Source: Phlebotomus papatasi (taxonomy: Eukaryota > Arthropoda > Insecta > Diptera > Psychodidae). From it: a stretch of 64,000 bases of DNA. The DNA lies in the NCBI RefSeq assembly GCF_024763615.1, contig NC_077222.1, positions 105,123,417 through 105,187,416 on the forward strand. The letters are read 5' to 3'. The position numbers and the translations under genes are program-made. The notes under the pieces were generated by a model. It did no database searches, was not told the DNA's origin, and saw only the letters and a program-made list of their open reading frames with translations. Below, piece after piece: positions 13,005-25,179 of the stretch. Numbering within the stretch: the first letter of the stretch is position 1; each line of letters begins with the position of its first letter.

Positions 13005-13159
13005 GGGACAGTGGAAGTTACTGGTTAGTCGTGAGCGAGTAATTTCAGAGTTATTATGACGCCAAATGACTTCCGTAATTACCGTCATATTACTCCCCAC
13101 TCACCGTCATTCGACTCTCAGTTCGACCGTCAGTCGACCGCCATAGGACCCGACGAAAT

Positions 13160-13197
13160 TCAAAGCTGGCCGGAATTAGGCACAGTTCCCTTATTTG
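13160..13197. repeat. solo right end of the TAGGGTAAGTGTG MITE family
   Basis: CAAAGCTGGCCGGAATTAGG followed by CACAGTTCCCTTA matches the right terminus of the family at 26744-27177 and 54707-55136. The rest of the element is missing here. Confidence 0.5.
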
Positions 13198-13279
13198 ATT
13201 TTTGTCAAGTTTTAAGAGAAGTGGGCAAATTTTAGTACTAATTGGTCTGACTCTATGAGCTGATCGAAATTCCAAGATT

Positions 13280-13514
13280 TAGGGTAAAGTGGTATAAGTT
13301 GGACAATGGTACAATTTGGACAGGGCTTTTTGTCTTGATAAATTTAGTACTTCATTTTTATTTGTATATTTTTAATGCTTTAATTTTATAATTTGGTTCC
13401 TTGTGCTTTAAAACAAATTTTGTACTGTATTTATCAAGAAAAAAGCCATGTCCAACTTGTACGGGCGAATTGTCCAACTTGTAAAACTAATTCCAAATTA
13501 TACACTTTACCCTA
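13280..13514. mobile_element. TA-flanked MITE with about 65 bp TIRs
   Basis: The left end TAGGGTAAAGTGGTATAAGT and the right end ATTATACACTTTACCCTA are inverted. Homology continues inward through the GTACAATTTGGACA and GGCTTTTTGTCTTGATAAAT blocks. Non-coding, 235 bp. Confidence 0.85.
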
Positions 13515-13608
13515 CTCTAATTGTTCCAACCTTGTTTAGTTCCACCTTTCTGCAACTTTTTAAGGAGTATCAGAACCTGTTGCAGGTTTTTAATCTCAGG
13601 TTTTTTTT

Positions 13609-14012
13609 TAGAGGAAGTGTGCCAAATTTCGGCATAGTATGCGAGCACCAAAATCATAAGTTTAAAATGTCGCATTTTTAATACAAATTGACATTTTTGT
13701 TACTTTTTTTAGAAGTGTTTTTTGGAACCTTGTCGATAATGTATTTTTTTTGTAAGATTGTTACTAATACATTTTTAAATGAATAAAAATATAGACTTTG
13801 CTTTGGGCAGTATTTCGTCCACCTTGATTTTCTTATAGTTTTTTCCCTTCCGAAACTTTTGTAGGGTCTTTTCCACATCATCTTGTTCATAAAGACGATA
13901 CTTTTATGTTTTTTTGCAGAGAATGAAGAAAAACTAAAATATCATGGTGTTTTGAGAAATAAGTGAAGTGGCCGAAATTGTAAGCTGGTCGAAATTTGGT
14001 ACAGTTACCCTA
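13609..14012. mobile_element. TAGGGTAAGTGTG MITE, degenerate copy
   Basis: Begins near GAGGAAGTGTGCCAAATTTC and ends ATTTGGTACAGTTACCCTA. It aligns over its length with the copies at 18006, 26744 and 54707, including the CATTTTTAAATGAATAAAAAT and CACCTTGATTTTC segments. Confidence 0.7.
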
Positions 14013-15960
14013 ATCCTTTGCTTCGGGAACTTTGTGTATAAAATTTTCGGAAATTTAATAGAAATATCAAAGTATCAATTATTCTGATTTATTCTCAATT
14101 ACAAGTATCCTAATATTAAAGATCTCGAGCATTATGTACAGTACAGTATCTTTTACTACTCCCCTCTCTTATTTTTCAAGGGATGGAAAGTCATTTTTTC
14201 AAATAATTATCTCAATGATGTGACAGTCCATTTGGGAAATTGACGAATAGCAATTTATAAACATTAGAAACATCAGAAACAGAGAGAACTCTATATATTG
14301 GGGTTGAATGCAGCTTCGTTTTGGGGTGGTTTCTTGCCATTGGGGTAGGAGAGCTTCATTAAATTATTGGCGTGTCACTGTGTTAAATTTTTTTTTCGTG
14401 GGGAGAGAAAAGAAAATGCCGAAGAAAAGACTGTGAAATATAAAAATCCGTCGATTTATATTTCTTAAAACTTAACGACATGCCATTTTTCTTTTTTTCT
14501 CTTTTATATAAAAATCTCACCCTCGCCATAGAGTGATAAACATTTGAGTTCTTTTTGTCTGGGTTGATATTCTTATTGTTTCTTTTAGGTGTTGACTTCC
14601 CTCATGGTGACACTAATGCAATCTTACCAATCAATCACATGACAATTCTTTAGGATTTCTAGTGCTTATTTTGCGAAGAGTAATGCGATTTGAGGAAGTT
14701 TAGAGAGTCAAATTAATGATTTTGCAATTTGGAAATCTCTTCTAAATCTCAGGATATTACCTATTACCAGAGGGATGATAGAAAATTTCTCATGAATTTC
14801 CAATGAATTTTCCATTTTTTTTCGGTCTTTATTGGATATTATTAAATTTTTAAAATTCATTCTGAAATTGTCTTCTGAAGCAATTTGAGAAATTTCAATT
14901 TTCTTGCTTCCTTTTAATTTCACCATCAGCCCTGTCTTCGTTTTTTTTTTTTGTTCTTTATCCAAGAAAATAGCTTCTTGACGCGGGTGATTAAATCGCT
15001 GCTCCTTGTACTTTTTTCTGTAGTCCTCCTTGTTCCTATTTCTCACACTTTTATGGTTTCTCGATGGAACATCAACGTTCTTCTCATAATTTCCGATCTA
15101 ACTTGTATGCCCAACGATGCTAAAGTGATTTTATTTTTATAAAAAAAATCGTGTTTAGGGAGGTTGAAAAATTGTAAACCGTGCTAAAAGTGCAAATGAC
15201 AGAGATACCACCTAAAAGAAAAAGGAAAACATCCAAGAAGGGGAAGAAGAATTTCCTCCTAAGGATTTTCCATTTAATTTGGGAGCAAGACACAATTAAG
15301 CGGTTGTCATTTGGTCGATTAATTTGGTGTTTTTCTCACTCACTTTTCAATTTAGATCACGTCGTTAGATGGCTATAAGAAATCTACCTTTTGGGTATGA
15401 GGCCATATCTATTAAAATGCTTTGCTGCGTGGTGGAAAATTAAGATGTAGTTAAGTGGAAGAAAAAAAACTGTCTGCCATTAAATGAATTTCCACAAATT
15501 TTCATGCTTTACTTGAGAATCATTACACTGTTGGAAATGATAGGCTGAAGTTCTTTTTAGGGATTGAATTGTACCCTGTTTATTAGTAAGTGCTCTGACT
15601 TCAAGCACTTGATATTTTTCGCATATTCCTTTAATGAATGTGACCTAATTTTTCTCAGGAAGTACATGGCTTCCTCGCTATTAAAATATATTGCCAAAGA
15701 TAGGTAAGATTCCTTAAAGGCATACTGGAAAAACATGAAGTTTTCGAAGCCAGAGAGTGTACGAAGCCTGAAAGCCTTCCTCTACTCTAAATTATGATAC
15801 AAAATTCAAAGTATTTTATGGACCACGCACAGTAATATTTAAGGCTTTCTACAAATGTCAGTCTAATATTTAACTTGAACAAGTAAAAATTAATTTTAGT
15901 ACGTTTGTTATTCCTACTTTTCAGTAGTTTTGAAAAATCTGAAATTTTTAGCACATGTTG
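14013..15960. other. no gene seen; AT-rich spacer
   Basis: ORFs at 14708-15046 (minus) and 15181-15378 (plus) are Lys-rich or low-complexity and lack motifs. Near 15740-15780 lies an imperfect palindrome, GAAGCCAGAGAGTGTACGAA then GCCTGAAAGCCTTC, with a relative at 40678-40711. Confidence 0.45.
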
Positions 15961-16040
15961 ATTTAGTACATGCCTGTGCTAAATGCTTAACTCCTTTGTA
16001 GTAGTATTTTTTGTGACTAGTTACATAAGTATTTGTTCTA

Positions 16041-17270
16041 TTCCAATGAAAAATGAAAAGGGAAATGTCTCTCCTGAACATTTTTTTTAGTACATGACTG
16101 TTCTCAATTGATTCTGCTTTATCGACTTTTCTTTGTGCGAGTTTCTACCTTGACTCTTTTCCCTTGTTCTCATTATATTCAAGAGCCATGAAATAGTCGT
16201 CATAGAAATCAGTTGAAAGAAAAGCCGAGCATACAGAAGCACATGAGAATAATCATCTACTAAAAAAATGTTGAGGAAAAGTTTAGTAGAAAGAAAAAAT
16301 GTTGAGGAAAAGATTTTCTAAATTAAAGATACTTTAAACCACAAAAATCTGTAAATGATTTAAAATACTTTTATGGTACTGTTCCAATGAAAAATTGGAA
16401 AGGGAAAATATTTCTGTTAAACATTTTTTAGTACATATGATTGTCTTTATGTGCTTCTGCGTAAACGACTTTTCTTTGTGGAGGTTTCTGTCTTCACTGT
16501 TTTCCACAAACCTCGTTGTGTTCTAAAATCATTAAACAGACGTCGCAGAAACCAACACTAAGTGAAGCCAGGTATGCACAATCATGTACTAAAGAAAATG
16601 TTAAGGAAAAGATTTTCCGAATTAAAGTTTCTTTAAACCACTAAAACCTTTAAACGATTAAAAATACTTTAATGGTACTGTTCCAATGAAAAATGAAAAG
16701 TGGAAATGCTTCTCCTGAACATTTTTTTAGTACATGACTGTTCTCATTTGATTCGGCATTATCGACTTTTCTTTGTGCAAATCCTTGTCTTTACTGTTTT
16801 CCTAGTATTCGTCGTATTCTAAAACCATCAAACTGACGTCACAGAAACCACCGTAAAGAAAACCCGAGTATTCAGAAGAACATGCGAACAATCATGTACT
16901 AAAAAAATGTTAAAGAAAATATTTTCTAAATTAAAGATATTTTAAACCACTATAAACTTTTAACCGATTAAAAATTCTTTAATTGTAATATTCAATGAAA
17001 AACAGAAAGGGGAAGTCTTTCTCCTGAACATTGTTTTTTTTTAGTACATATGACTGTCTTCATGTGTTTCTGTGTATTTGACTCTTCTTTGTGCAGGCTC
17101 CTGTCTTGATTGTGTTTCATAATCCTCGTCGTGTTCCAAATCCACAAAAACAATCGTAACCAGAACCAACATACGGAAAAGTCAATTATAGTAAAGCCCA
17201 TTGAAGCAATTTTGTACTAAAAAATGTTAAGGAGAGAATTTTCCCATATCATGTTTTTTCATTGGAATAG
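16041..17270. repeat. four tandem units of about 300-340 bp, each a hairpin
   Basis: Units begin with TTC(C)AATGAAAAA at 16041, 16382, 16681 and 16991. Each contains CCTGAACATTTTTTTTAGTA followed by CATGACTG on one side. The inverted partner, ATCATGTACTAAAAAAATGT followed by TAAGGAAAA, is on the other, so every unit can fold back. Between them lie a CGACTTTTCTTTGTG block and its inverted partner. No coding sequence. Confidence 0.75.
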
Positions 17271-18005
17271 CATTATAATTCTTTTACTAGAAGTTCGTAA
17301 ATCAGATGAATGCCACTTTTCTCATAACGCTGTAATTTGTAAAAAGAAAATATATTAGTACACAAATACTCAACATTCAATTCAACAGTTATTCAACAAT
17401 TTATTCACTATTCGCCTTTCTATTTAATAAGTCTTAGTTACGATTAGGAATGATGTTATTATTTTCTTATTGCACTTTATTTTTTATAATGTATTTTTTT
17501 AATTGTTTAAAATGCAGATTTGCAGATATTTATCAAGGGTAAATTTAGTACATGCCTGTGCTAAATATTTAATTGCACTCTAGTATAATATTTTGGATTT
17601 CGTTTTACAACATCGAGTATTTTTTCGATCGGGAATCGTTCTCATCAGTTTAATTTTGACTTTTCAAATTCTTATCTTGAATTAGTACACGTTTACATGT
17701 TGTACCATAACATAAGGTCAACATTTGATTTTTCTTTTTATTTTTTTGCAAAATCTTAAACGCTAAATCTAAATGATCATAGTATGTATCTATTCTTTTT
17801 CAGTGTATAATCTTTCACTGAAAAATTATAAATTTTTGAAAAAAGTTGATTTAGTACAAGTCTGTACTAAATATTTAACTGTGTCAACGCTTAAATGTGA
17901 TATTTTGATTCGAATTGGGTTTTTATTGTAAGAATTTGTTTATCATAAACCGTTCAAAACAAGACACTTTCACTATGTTATATCCTTATATTTGTTTTTA
18001 GTACT

Positions 18006-18424
18006 TAGGGTAAGTGTGCTAAATTTCGGCATAGGTTCTTACAAGCGCCAATAACTTAAGTTTGAAATGTAATATTTTTTATAAGATTGATTTTTTTGTT
18101 ACTTCTTTTTAAGGAGTGTTGTTTGGAACCTTGTAGACAGTTTATCGTCGTTTTTCTCTAAAATCATTCTTAATACATTTTAAAATGAACAAAAATGTAG
18201 GCATAGCTTTTGTGGGTTATTTCGGCCACCTTTATTCTGATAGTTCATTTTCCTTCCGGAATTCTTCGAAGTCCCATCATCTCGCTCGTCCAAGCGAAAT
18301 TTTCTGTAATATTTTGGATTTTAAATTCTCTTGGGTATGAAAAAACTAAAAATTTGTGGAATTTTGAGGAACAAAAGAGCTAGACAGAATTGCAAGCTGA
18401 CCGTAATTTGGTGCACTTGCCCTA
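18006..18424. mobile_element. TAGGGTAAGTGTG MITE, copy
   Basis: Starts TAGGGTAAGTGTGCTAAATT and ends GGTGCACTTGCCCTA. The interior matches the other copies, for example TTGTAGACAGTTTATCGTC and TTATTTCGGCCACCTT. Confidence 0.85.
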
Positions 18425-19008
18425 ACCTTAACCCTTCAATATGCGAAAAAAAAGTTGCAAGAAAATGTTTTCTATGATAATTATAATCCAATGAAGTCGA
18501 AAAAACTATACATTTTTCATTATCTCTTTATTTTAGGCTCTAGATGAGACAATATATATTTTTTTAAACTCTGCTTCTAAAATTCACATTTTAATTTTTT
18601 TCAATTTTTTTAAATAAAATACATAAAGTAGAACGACATATCTTTCAGTAAAAAATAAATTTATTTTAGTCAGATAACTTTAATTCGGTATTTTTCTTGA
18701 AATTGAAGGTGAGTTTTTTTGCACAAATAGTTTTTGTTGCTTTTTTTCTGACCTGCATCACGAAACTGGGGACAACAACTAAACGAAGAATCAAAATGAG
18801 TTCAAACTTTCAAAAGATGTTAGTAAGACTATTACCGAGGATAGGATAGCACATTTGAATAAATAAAACCTTTATTGTCGCTGTAAATGTGATTTTTGTG
18901 AAGACCGTTTTGAGACGGTCTTACCTGATAGGGGGGTAATTTCTAATAGGAGTCTTCTCAATTTCCAAATTTCTAAAATATGAAATAGTTTCATTGCTCA
19001 AGGGCCCA

Positions 19009-19243
19009 TCAAGCCTAATACAAAGTGAAGCTATTTTTCGCTTTTCCTTGTAAAAATTTTGCAGCTATTGCACCGCGACTTAAACAAATTTGCTCGTAGT
19101 TCTTGTATAATTTTGGCGAACATTATGTAATATGTATTTTTAGATAGCTTTTAATGCACGATTTCGAAATATATTAAATTGATAAGACATTGCTCTTTAA
19201 GAAAAAACTTGCCAATAGTCTTCAGTGACTCTATGCAAAAACG
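19009..19243. repeat. dispersed repeat, copy 1
   Basis: AAAGTGAAGCTATTTTTCGC onward is about 85-90 percent identical by eye to 37552-37782, through the TTGCACCG(C/T)GACTTAAACAAA and AACTTGCCAATA(G/A)TCTTCAGTG blocks. Both copies start after AAGCCTAAT. A shorter piece occurs at 25727-25750. Confidence 0.75.
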
Positions 19244-19469
19244 TAATGAAATGCAGTGCTATATATTTACGTTTCACTTAAAAATTCAGAGTTTTTCTAA
19301 GGTTTTGATTTAGTACATGTCTGTACTAAATATTTAAAACCATTTGTAATCATTCGTTTTTTTTTTATTTTTTAATGTAATATAATGTGTCCAGAGGATA
19401 TTATTTTTAAAAATTTCTGTATCAGATCAATTGGATCAATTTAAAGAATTTTTAGTACAAAATCCGGGC

Positions 19470-21210
19470 AATAGACAGCCCTAACTTTTCACTTCAGTGT
19501 TTCCTAACCATATGGTTAAATTGTAATTTCTCCATGGTGAAAAACGGCCGAAAAGAGAGGAGAGAAAATAACCACAAATCGTTTGGAAACATCTTCGAAA
19601 GTAATCGAAATTCAATTAGGGGTTTCCCGTTCTCACAAGAGGGGTTGATTTTTGGGGGGAATGGTGTGCAGTGATGGAGATTATGCCAAACACTGGGGGT
19701 GTCGGCGCTTGAAATACTCCAAAATGAAAGTGAATGGGATTCGAAATTGGGGGGCGGTTGAAGAATGGGGTGATTTATTGGATGAATTCACCAAATATAG
19801 GCGACTACACAGCATCCCGTATAGAGAAGTGTGCGGTGTATGTTACCCTTTTGGTGGAAAAGAGCCCTCCCTTCAATTGGAAGTTGTGGAAAATATTTCA
19901 ACACAACACTTTTCCATTGGGAAGTTAATGCTGATAAAAAAACGGAGAGAGTTGGAGGTGATTGTATGGTTGTTTGGCAAATTGTGCAAAAGTGGTTTGA
20001 ATTGGTATTGTTGTACGTGTTTGGTAAAACCGCGCGATTATGTACTTTTTTGCCCATGTCCTGCTTTTCAATCCACCCCCAAGGGGTGGAGGTATTTTAT
20101 TTGGGTGCGTTGGGAAAATTGGGAACAGTTGCTGGAGGAATTTTTGTGCCATCAGGGCCAGGAGCAAGTTTGATTCAGCTGTGAATTGAATGGATGTGGC
20201 GTTGGAAATTGATAATTTATTGTAGAAAATTATCTTTTAATTGGTTATCTTTTTATTTATTTATTTAAAAAAAACAAACCCTTATTTTATGCAGTCTCAG
20301 AGACTCAATAGAAAGGGATCTTTCTTGAAATGTGAACCTCGTGAAAAGTGTCAGATGTTCTTAATCCAATTATGGAAATTTTCACTTAAGGCTCATGGAT
20401 TTTTTTTTGTTTTTGAAAATTTCTTTTCGAGGAAGTTAAGAAATTTCATGGAATATCAATAGACTTTTAATAGATTTCTTCTTTATCTCCTCAATTTCCA
20501 TATTTGCCTTTCATCTTGTGCCACAAAAAAAGAACTCCACCAAAAAAAGGGCAGAGGATGAAGAAAAAAGGCGCCAAATGAAAATTCTCATTCGTTTACA
20601 TTTCCCATTTAAATTAAAATATCCGTTACGATAATCGAAAGCTGAGAAATATAAAATATTCTTATAATCTCATTTCCTGGGGAATTGCCAAAAAGGAGTT
20701 TGTTTTAGGGCAGGGAGTGTGAGGGACATTGTGTGATGATCTCTTGCCATCTCACCTGATTTTCCCGGGAAACTGACTCTTTCAATTGAAAGAAAGTGAT
20801 GGCGTAGGGGGGTTTGACGGGATGAAAGTTTGGGAAATTTATTCCCTCTGGGTGGTAAAAATGGTGCAAAAATTATAAATTGAATTCGAATTCAATTAAA
20901 ACATTCCTCCAAAGTTAAATAACATTTTTTTCTTCATCTTTTTCTTCTTCGCGAAAATAATTTTTCCATGTATTTGTCTTGAGCGATGGATAATCATGAT
21001 ATAGTCCCTTGTATCACCTTTCCGGGAAGGTTGATTTTCTTGGAAGAGGAAGAATGAGATATAGGGGAGAACGGAGCTGCTTCAGGCGATTATTTTCAAT
21101 TTTGTCCTTGTCTTTCCATGGTTTGAAATTGAAGATTTAGATCTCTTATCGATTTTTCAAAATGTTATGAATTGAAGCCAAAATATATCTTGATAAGAAA
21201 TTCAAAGGCA
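19470..21210. other. no gene seen; G-rich patch with a 173-codon open frame
   Basis: A plus-strand frame at 19652-20173 is the longest in the window, but overlapping open frames on both strands and no recognisable domain suggest that it is chance in a G/T-rich patch. The remaining sequence is unique and AT-rich. Confidence 0.4.
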
Positions 21211-21216
21211 AGGTAT

Positions 21217-21385
21217 ATGGCTTAACCTTATGGTCTGGACAGACCTAAAGTTAGCCGAGAGATGGCTTTGTGTGATTATAATCCAAATAATGATTAATCT
21301 ACCTTTCTTCAATTTTCTACTAATACGCCTCCCGGCTTAAGCCGTATCTTTGTCAAGACCTTTAGGTTTGAAGATCGTACTAGTA
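21217..21385. mobile_element. MITE fragment related to 29242-29740
   Basis: Contains TTAGCCGAGAGATGGCTTTG and GATTATAATCCAAATAATGA, then CGGCTTAAGCC. This layout matches the TIR element at 29242-29740. The outer AAGGTTAAGCC-type words also resemble 46447-46680. Confidence 0.5.
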
Positions 21386-22399
21386 TATGATAGGCAGAAT
21401 CAGAGAGGAATTTGCATCAAAAGTAAGTTCAAAATGCTAGAAATTAAGTAAAACTCGAATATACAATATCTACATTGAGTTATTATTCCATAATCGTGTA
21501 GAATGCTGATCTAGGTATTTCAAAAGGAATAATTAAAATCGTTCTATTAAGAATCTAAATCTATGGAAGCAAAAAACGGTACAGACCTTTAAGGAATCTC
21601 CTCTTTTACTCTTAGAACGTTTCGGAGATTAGTTGTCTCTTTCGTCAGGTCTACGAAGGGGTCAATCAATCATCGATACGTTGTAAGAAGAAGAAATAGA
21701 GGTTAGGAAACAAGATCACAGCAGAATGACTCTGACGTTAGCCTGACGAAACTTGTTTCTGATTTAGAGACTTGGGTTTTTAAGACCTTGATCTTAATTT
21801 CGATATGATCAAAAAACGGTCAAATTGCTCTGGAGGTTGAGTATTTCAAATCTTATGAAGTTCGACTTCTTTCGTCAAGAAAAACCGAGAAGTTCAGGGA
21901 TTTTCAACTTTGGAAATTTGAAATTAACTTTTTAGATTAAAGGTACTACAGTAACGATGGTACAAATGCAAACTACCGGTCGGATTCTTAAGTTGGATTT
22001 GAACGGATTTGAATAGTAACGTTTATAAAAGCCAGGATTTTATTCATTCGAGATAGGTTTACACAATGTAATATGATTGAGCGATACCTTTCATTTCCTT
22101 AATCGTTATAGGTTACAAATATTTTAAATCAGGATATTTGACATAGCACAACAGGTCAAATGTGTCTAAGGTTCTACCGGGCGTAGTGCTCCTCAGGACG
22201 GAAGATAGCAACGGACAGTTTGATTCTAAAGTTATTGAATTAAGTTATCATAGGACTGCTGTTATGTCAAATAAACTTGGAAAATAAAATGGACTGTTAT
22301 ATCAAATAAACTTAATTAAAAGGCCGGCTTAATTAAAATTTAAAGACAAGGCCTTATTCAGTACACCTCGCCATTCCATGCGAACTAACGCCAGCGTCG

Positions 22400-23330
22400 A
22401 CTTGCGTCAGAAATCTTTGTAGCAGTTCCTGGGTTAGCTGTGATTCTTTACAATTTCAGCCTTTGTGGTCATAGGTGAAATCCGATCTCGTCAGATCGGG
22501 TCCAAAGATAACGAAGAGAGATATCGACAAGCGGTTTTCGGTAAAGGTTAAATACCGATGGGTCGCTAGAAGTAGTTGATCTCAGATCACCTAAAGAATC
22601 GCGTCGAGTCAATTTTTTCCATAACGTTTTGAGTTATTTTACCGTTTCTTCCAGGTACGTTCTTTTGCGATATCGCTCACACAATTTCCTATAGTCATTG
22701 CTTCCTCTGGCATATGGCAAACGTGACTGAGCCAGCTCGGTCTTCTCGCCGGGATAGAGACCGAAATTTCGGTTTCTCCGTAAGTGTCGTCTAGTTCATG
22801 GTTCACCCTTGTTCAGAATTCTCCTGTAGTTTTCGCAAGAAAGGGCTCGTACATCCGTCCTAGTTCCCGTCTCTCAAAGATCGGCAGCTTTCTTCTGTGC
22901 AGATCGATCGTACTGTTTCCAGACTTGGTGAATTGTTTCGGTATGGTCCTTAAAATTTTTTTATCTCTGACGACCGTGGGACGTCCTTTGATCGAAATAT
23001 CGTTGCACAGTTAAGGTGTCTACACATTGAGCACAGTTTTCGTCAAAAATTGCTTTTTTGAAGGAAATTGTCTGCAGTGCTGTAGGCAGAAACGTCAAAA
23101 TTCTGTCAAAAATGCAATTTTTGACAAAAATTGCTCCCAATGTGTAGAGGCCTTTACTTCTATTACCCGCCCTAAGTCTCTCATTAACCTCTGTCTCGAC
23201 TTCGATACTCGTCGTCAATACTGGTCCGAGATAGCTGAAGTCATTGACAACGTCAATTCCACTCGTCCAAGTGACATTCTGACGGAGTCTGAATGCTGCG
23301 TCGCTAGTGATACAGCAGTCTGAGTCCCTT
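22400..23330 (-). pseudogene. decayed RTE-like non-LTR retrotransposon, RT C-terminal region
   Basis: On the minus strand, about 23245 to 23157 reads NDFSYLGPVLTTSIEVETEV, then NERLRAGNR. This matches the post-RT block of RTE-type elements ('F.YLGS.LT.....EI..RI..A.R'). After an inserted MITE (23013-23154), the frame-shifted remainder holds RAELAQSRLPYARGSNDY-like sequence, corresponding to the tail 'R..W.GHV.RM'. Many frameshifts are present. Sequence on either side (21400-22400 and 23330-24200) has similar composition and may belong to it, but no motif was seen there. Confidence 0.55.
23013..23154. mobile_element. GTGTCTACAC MITE, copy A
   Basis: The left end AAGGTGTCTACACATTG and the right end CAATGTGTAGAGGCCTTT are inverted. 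The inner arms CGTCAAAAATTGC and GACAAAAATTGC also pair. It sits inside the RTE-like remnant. Copy B is at 35913-36052. Confidence 0.8.
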
Positions 23331-25150
23331 CCTCTTCTGTAAGCACTTTAAGGAATTTAGGTCTCTTTCAAAAGAATTTGGAACAAAAGATGTATCTATG
23401 ATTCTTAAACTATCTTCAAAGTCTTTTCAATTTGAAGTAGAATGTACGCTAATCTTTCGGTATTTTAGTAGTTCTATCCTTGTGATATCATGGACATTAT
23501 ACTTCCTTAATTATTAAGAGTTAACTTCTAAGTCCGGTTCGTAACCTAAAAAAAAATAGTTCTGTGTACCAATCTTCTGAAATTTATCTACGTACTTTCT
23601 CTTTCAATCTCAATCCTACCAGACCGCTGTATCTATCATCTGGAAGCTGTCCTGTAGGGGAAGGTTTTGAAAGAAAATTTCTATTTTATAATATGGGCAT
23701 ATGGCCTGGTTTTGAACGAGAAGTTACGTTTAATATATAATTTTTTTCTCGAGAATCTGAAAGAGATACAATATTTCAAGGTTTGCACATAAGGCAGTTG
23801 ACCACTTTGCCCTACCGGTGTTTAGTAATGCTCATAGTTAATTGATCACGTCTCTAATAAGAAGTTAGAAGTTCCTTACTTCTGAAATGAAGATACCTGA
23901 GGCAAAGTACTGGTACTGGAAAACTGTTCTGCTTTCTTCCACAGTTCATAATTTGAATATGTTATTTTATCTCGGCCGAAGTATATCGTTTAATGTTAAA
24001 AGCTCGAAAATCGACATTGAATATAATAAGTCTTGAATCAAGGGTATTGCAGTACTGAATACTAGTGGTCGTGACCTAACGTCAACGTTTCTGTAACTGA
24101 GATAGTCCTTGAGTGAAAATCAGTCTTCCCGTATCTGAACGTCCCCAGAGTCCCCTATACCCTTCTTGGGTACAGCGATTCAGAATTCCTCAATTGAGGA
24201 GAGGATTTTGGGGATTGAAGAGGGGTGAAACTTATCAAATTTATTACATCATAAACAGCACAACAAGTAAAACTATTTCCATTTACTTATAAACACTCGA
24301 CTCGTGAAAATACCTCAAAGGAGCGAGATGGTCGTCTCTATATTCAACCCTTCCATCTCCTTAAGCATCCATATACCCCTTCTGTTTCCCCCTAAAATTG
24401 TATAACATTGCATATGAGTGTCTCTCAAGAAGAGTCCCTTCTTGTATGCCATGGGAAGATATGATGGGGCCAAGTGTACGGGAGTTTCTCCTCATGTTGA
24501 AAGTTTTTAGGAGGAAAATTTACACACCCACCACCCAACAAATTTTCCTCTCTTTGTGTGGAAAAGGCAGAAGAGAGAGCCTATATTTTCGAGGTACTTA
24601 ATGCGATATTAATGAACAACAAGAATTTCATTAAAGATTATTTGTGTATCAAAAGGCGTCCAGTAAATTATCAAATAGTTCGCCTTGTTGACAGTTTAAA
24701 TGGTTGTTCTGGTGCTGTGTTCAATATGAGAATATTTTGCTGAAGATGTTCGCATTTTCGAGCGTGTGCTCTTTTTTGGGGATACGGCTATTCCACGTGG
24801 GGTGTTGTATAGAGGGGTGGTTGCTCTTGAAATTTCTCTTGCAGAAGAAGCACAAACCAAGCTCGACAGAAAAAAGGGCCATCAAGCAGAAAGATTCGTA
24901 TCAGAGATATTTTCCGAGTGTAATTATAACAGAAATTCCATTACAATTTGTCGATTTTATGGCATAGAATTTCTTCTGCAGTATATCTTTCGAATACACG
25001 AATATTTTTGTGGTATGTATTTGAAAAGGGGGTGAGGGGTGGGGGGTTATGGAGTGAAATTGGCTTTTGAATGGGGAGAATCATTAGAGGTGTGAGTCTA
25101 TCAAAGTGTGGCGAAAGAAGATAGTTTTATCGTTTTGGCAAAGTGGTGGT
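23330..25150. other. no gene seen
   Basis: No splice-supported frames. 24230-25080 is unique sequence with several short overlapping ORFs but no domain. Confidence 0.4.
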
Positions 25151-25179
25151 CTCTATATTGCTCGATCTGTTATTCGATT

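Larger units (their letters stand above)
11694..13151. repeat. 1.46 kb inverted repeat with promoter-like arms
   Basis: The left arm (11694-11985) and right arm (12865-13151) are diverged inverted copies of about 290 bp. Shared blocks include GTGGGGA(A/G)TAATATGAC, AATAACTCTGA(G/A)ATTACTCG, TGTCCCTATAAA, ATCTTCCCCTC(G/A)CTGGGTAT and TTTTCGCGTGTTTTCTCAA. The arms carry facing TATA boxes. The 880 bp spacer holds the candidate exon at 12164-12214 and repeated GAGTAATT words around 12480-12660. Confidence 0.8.
15961..19331. repeat. dispersed palindromic motif TTTAGTACATGnCTGTnCTAAA
   Basis: Near-identical 24 bp palindromes occur at 15961-15984, 17543-17566, 17849-17872 and 19308-19331, each followed by TATTTAA or GCTTAA. 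The core TTTAGTACATG also recurs within the hairpin units at 16041-17270. All the region between is non-coding. Confidence 0.65.

Noticed and set aside
16041..17270. CRISPR-like array
   Set aside because: Units are 300 bp hairpins in an insect genome, with no short direct repeats and unique spacers.
19652..20173. 173-codon plus-strand ORF, longest in the window
   Set aside because: No recognisable domain, overlapping open frames on both strands, Trp/Cys-rich translation of G/T-rich sequence, and no splice or promoter context.
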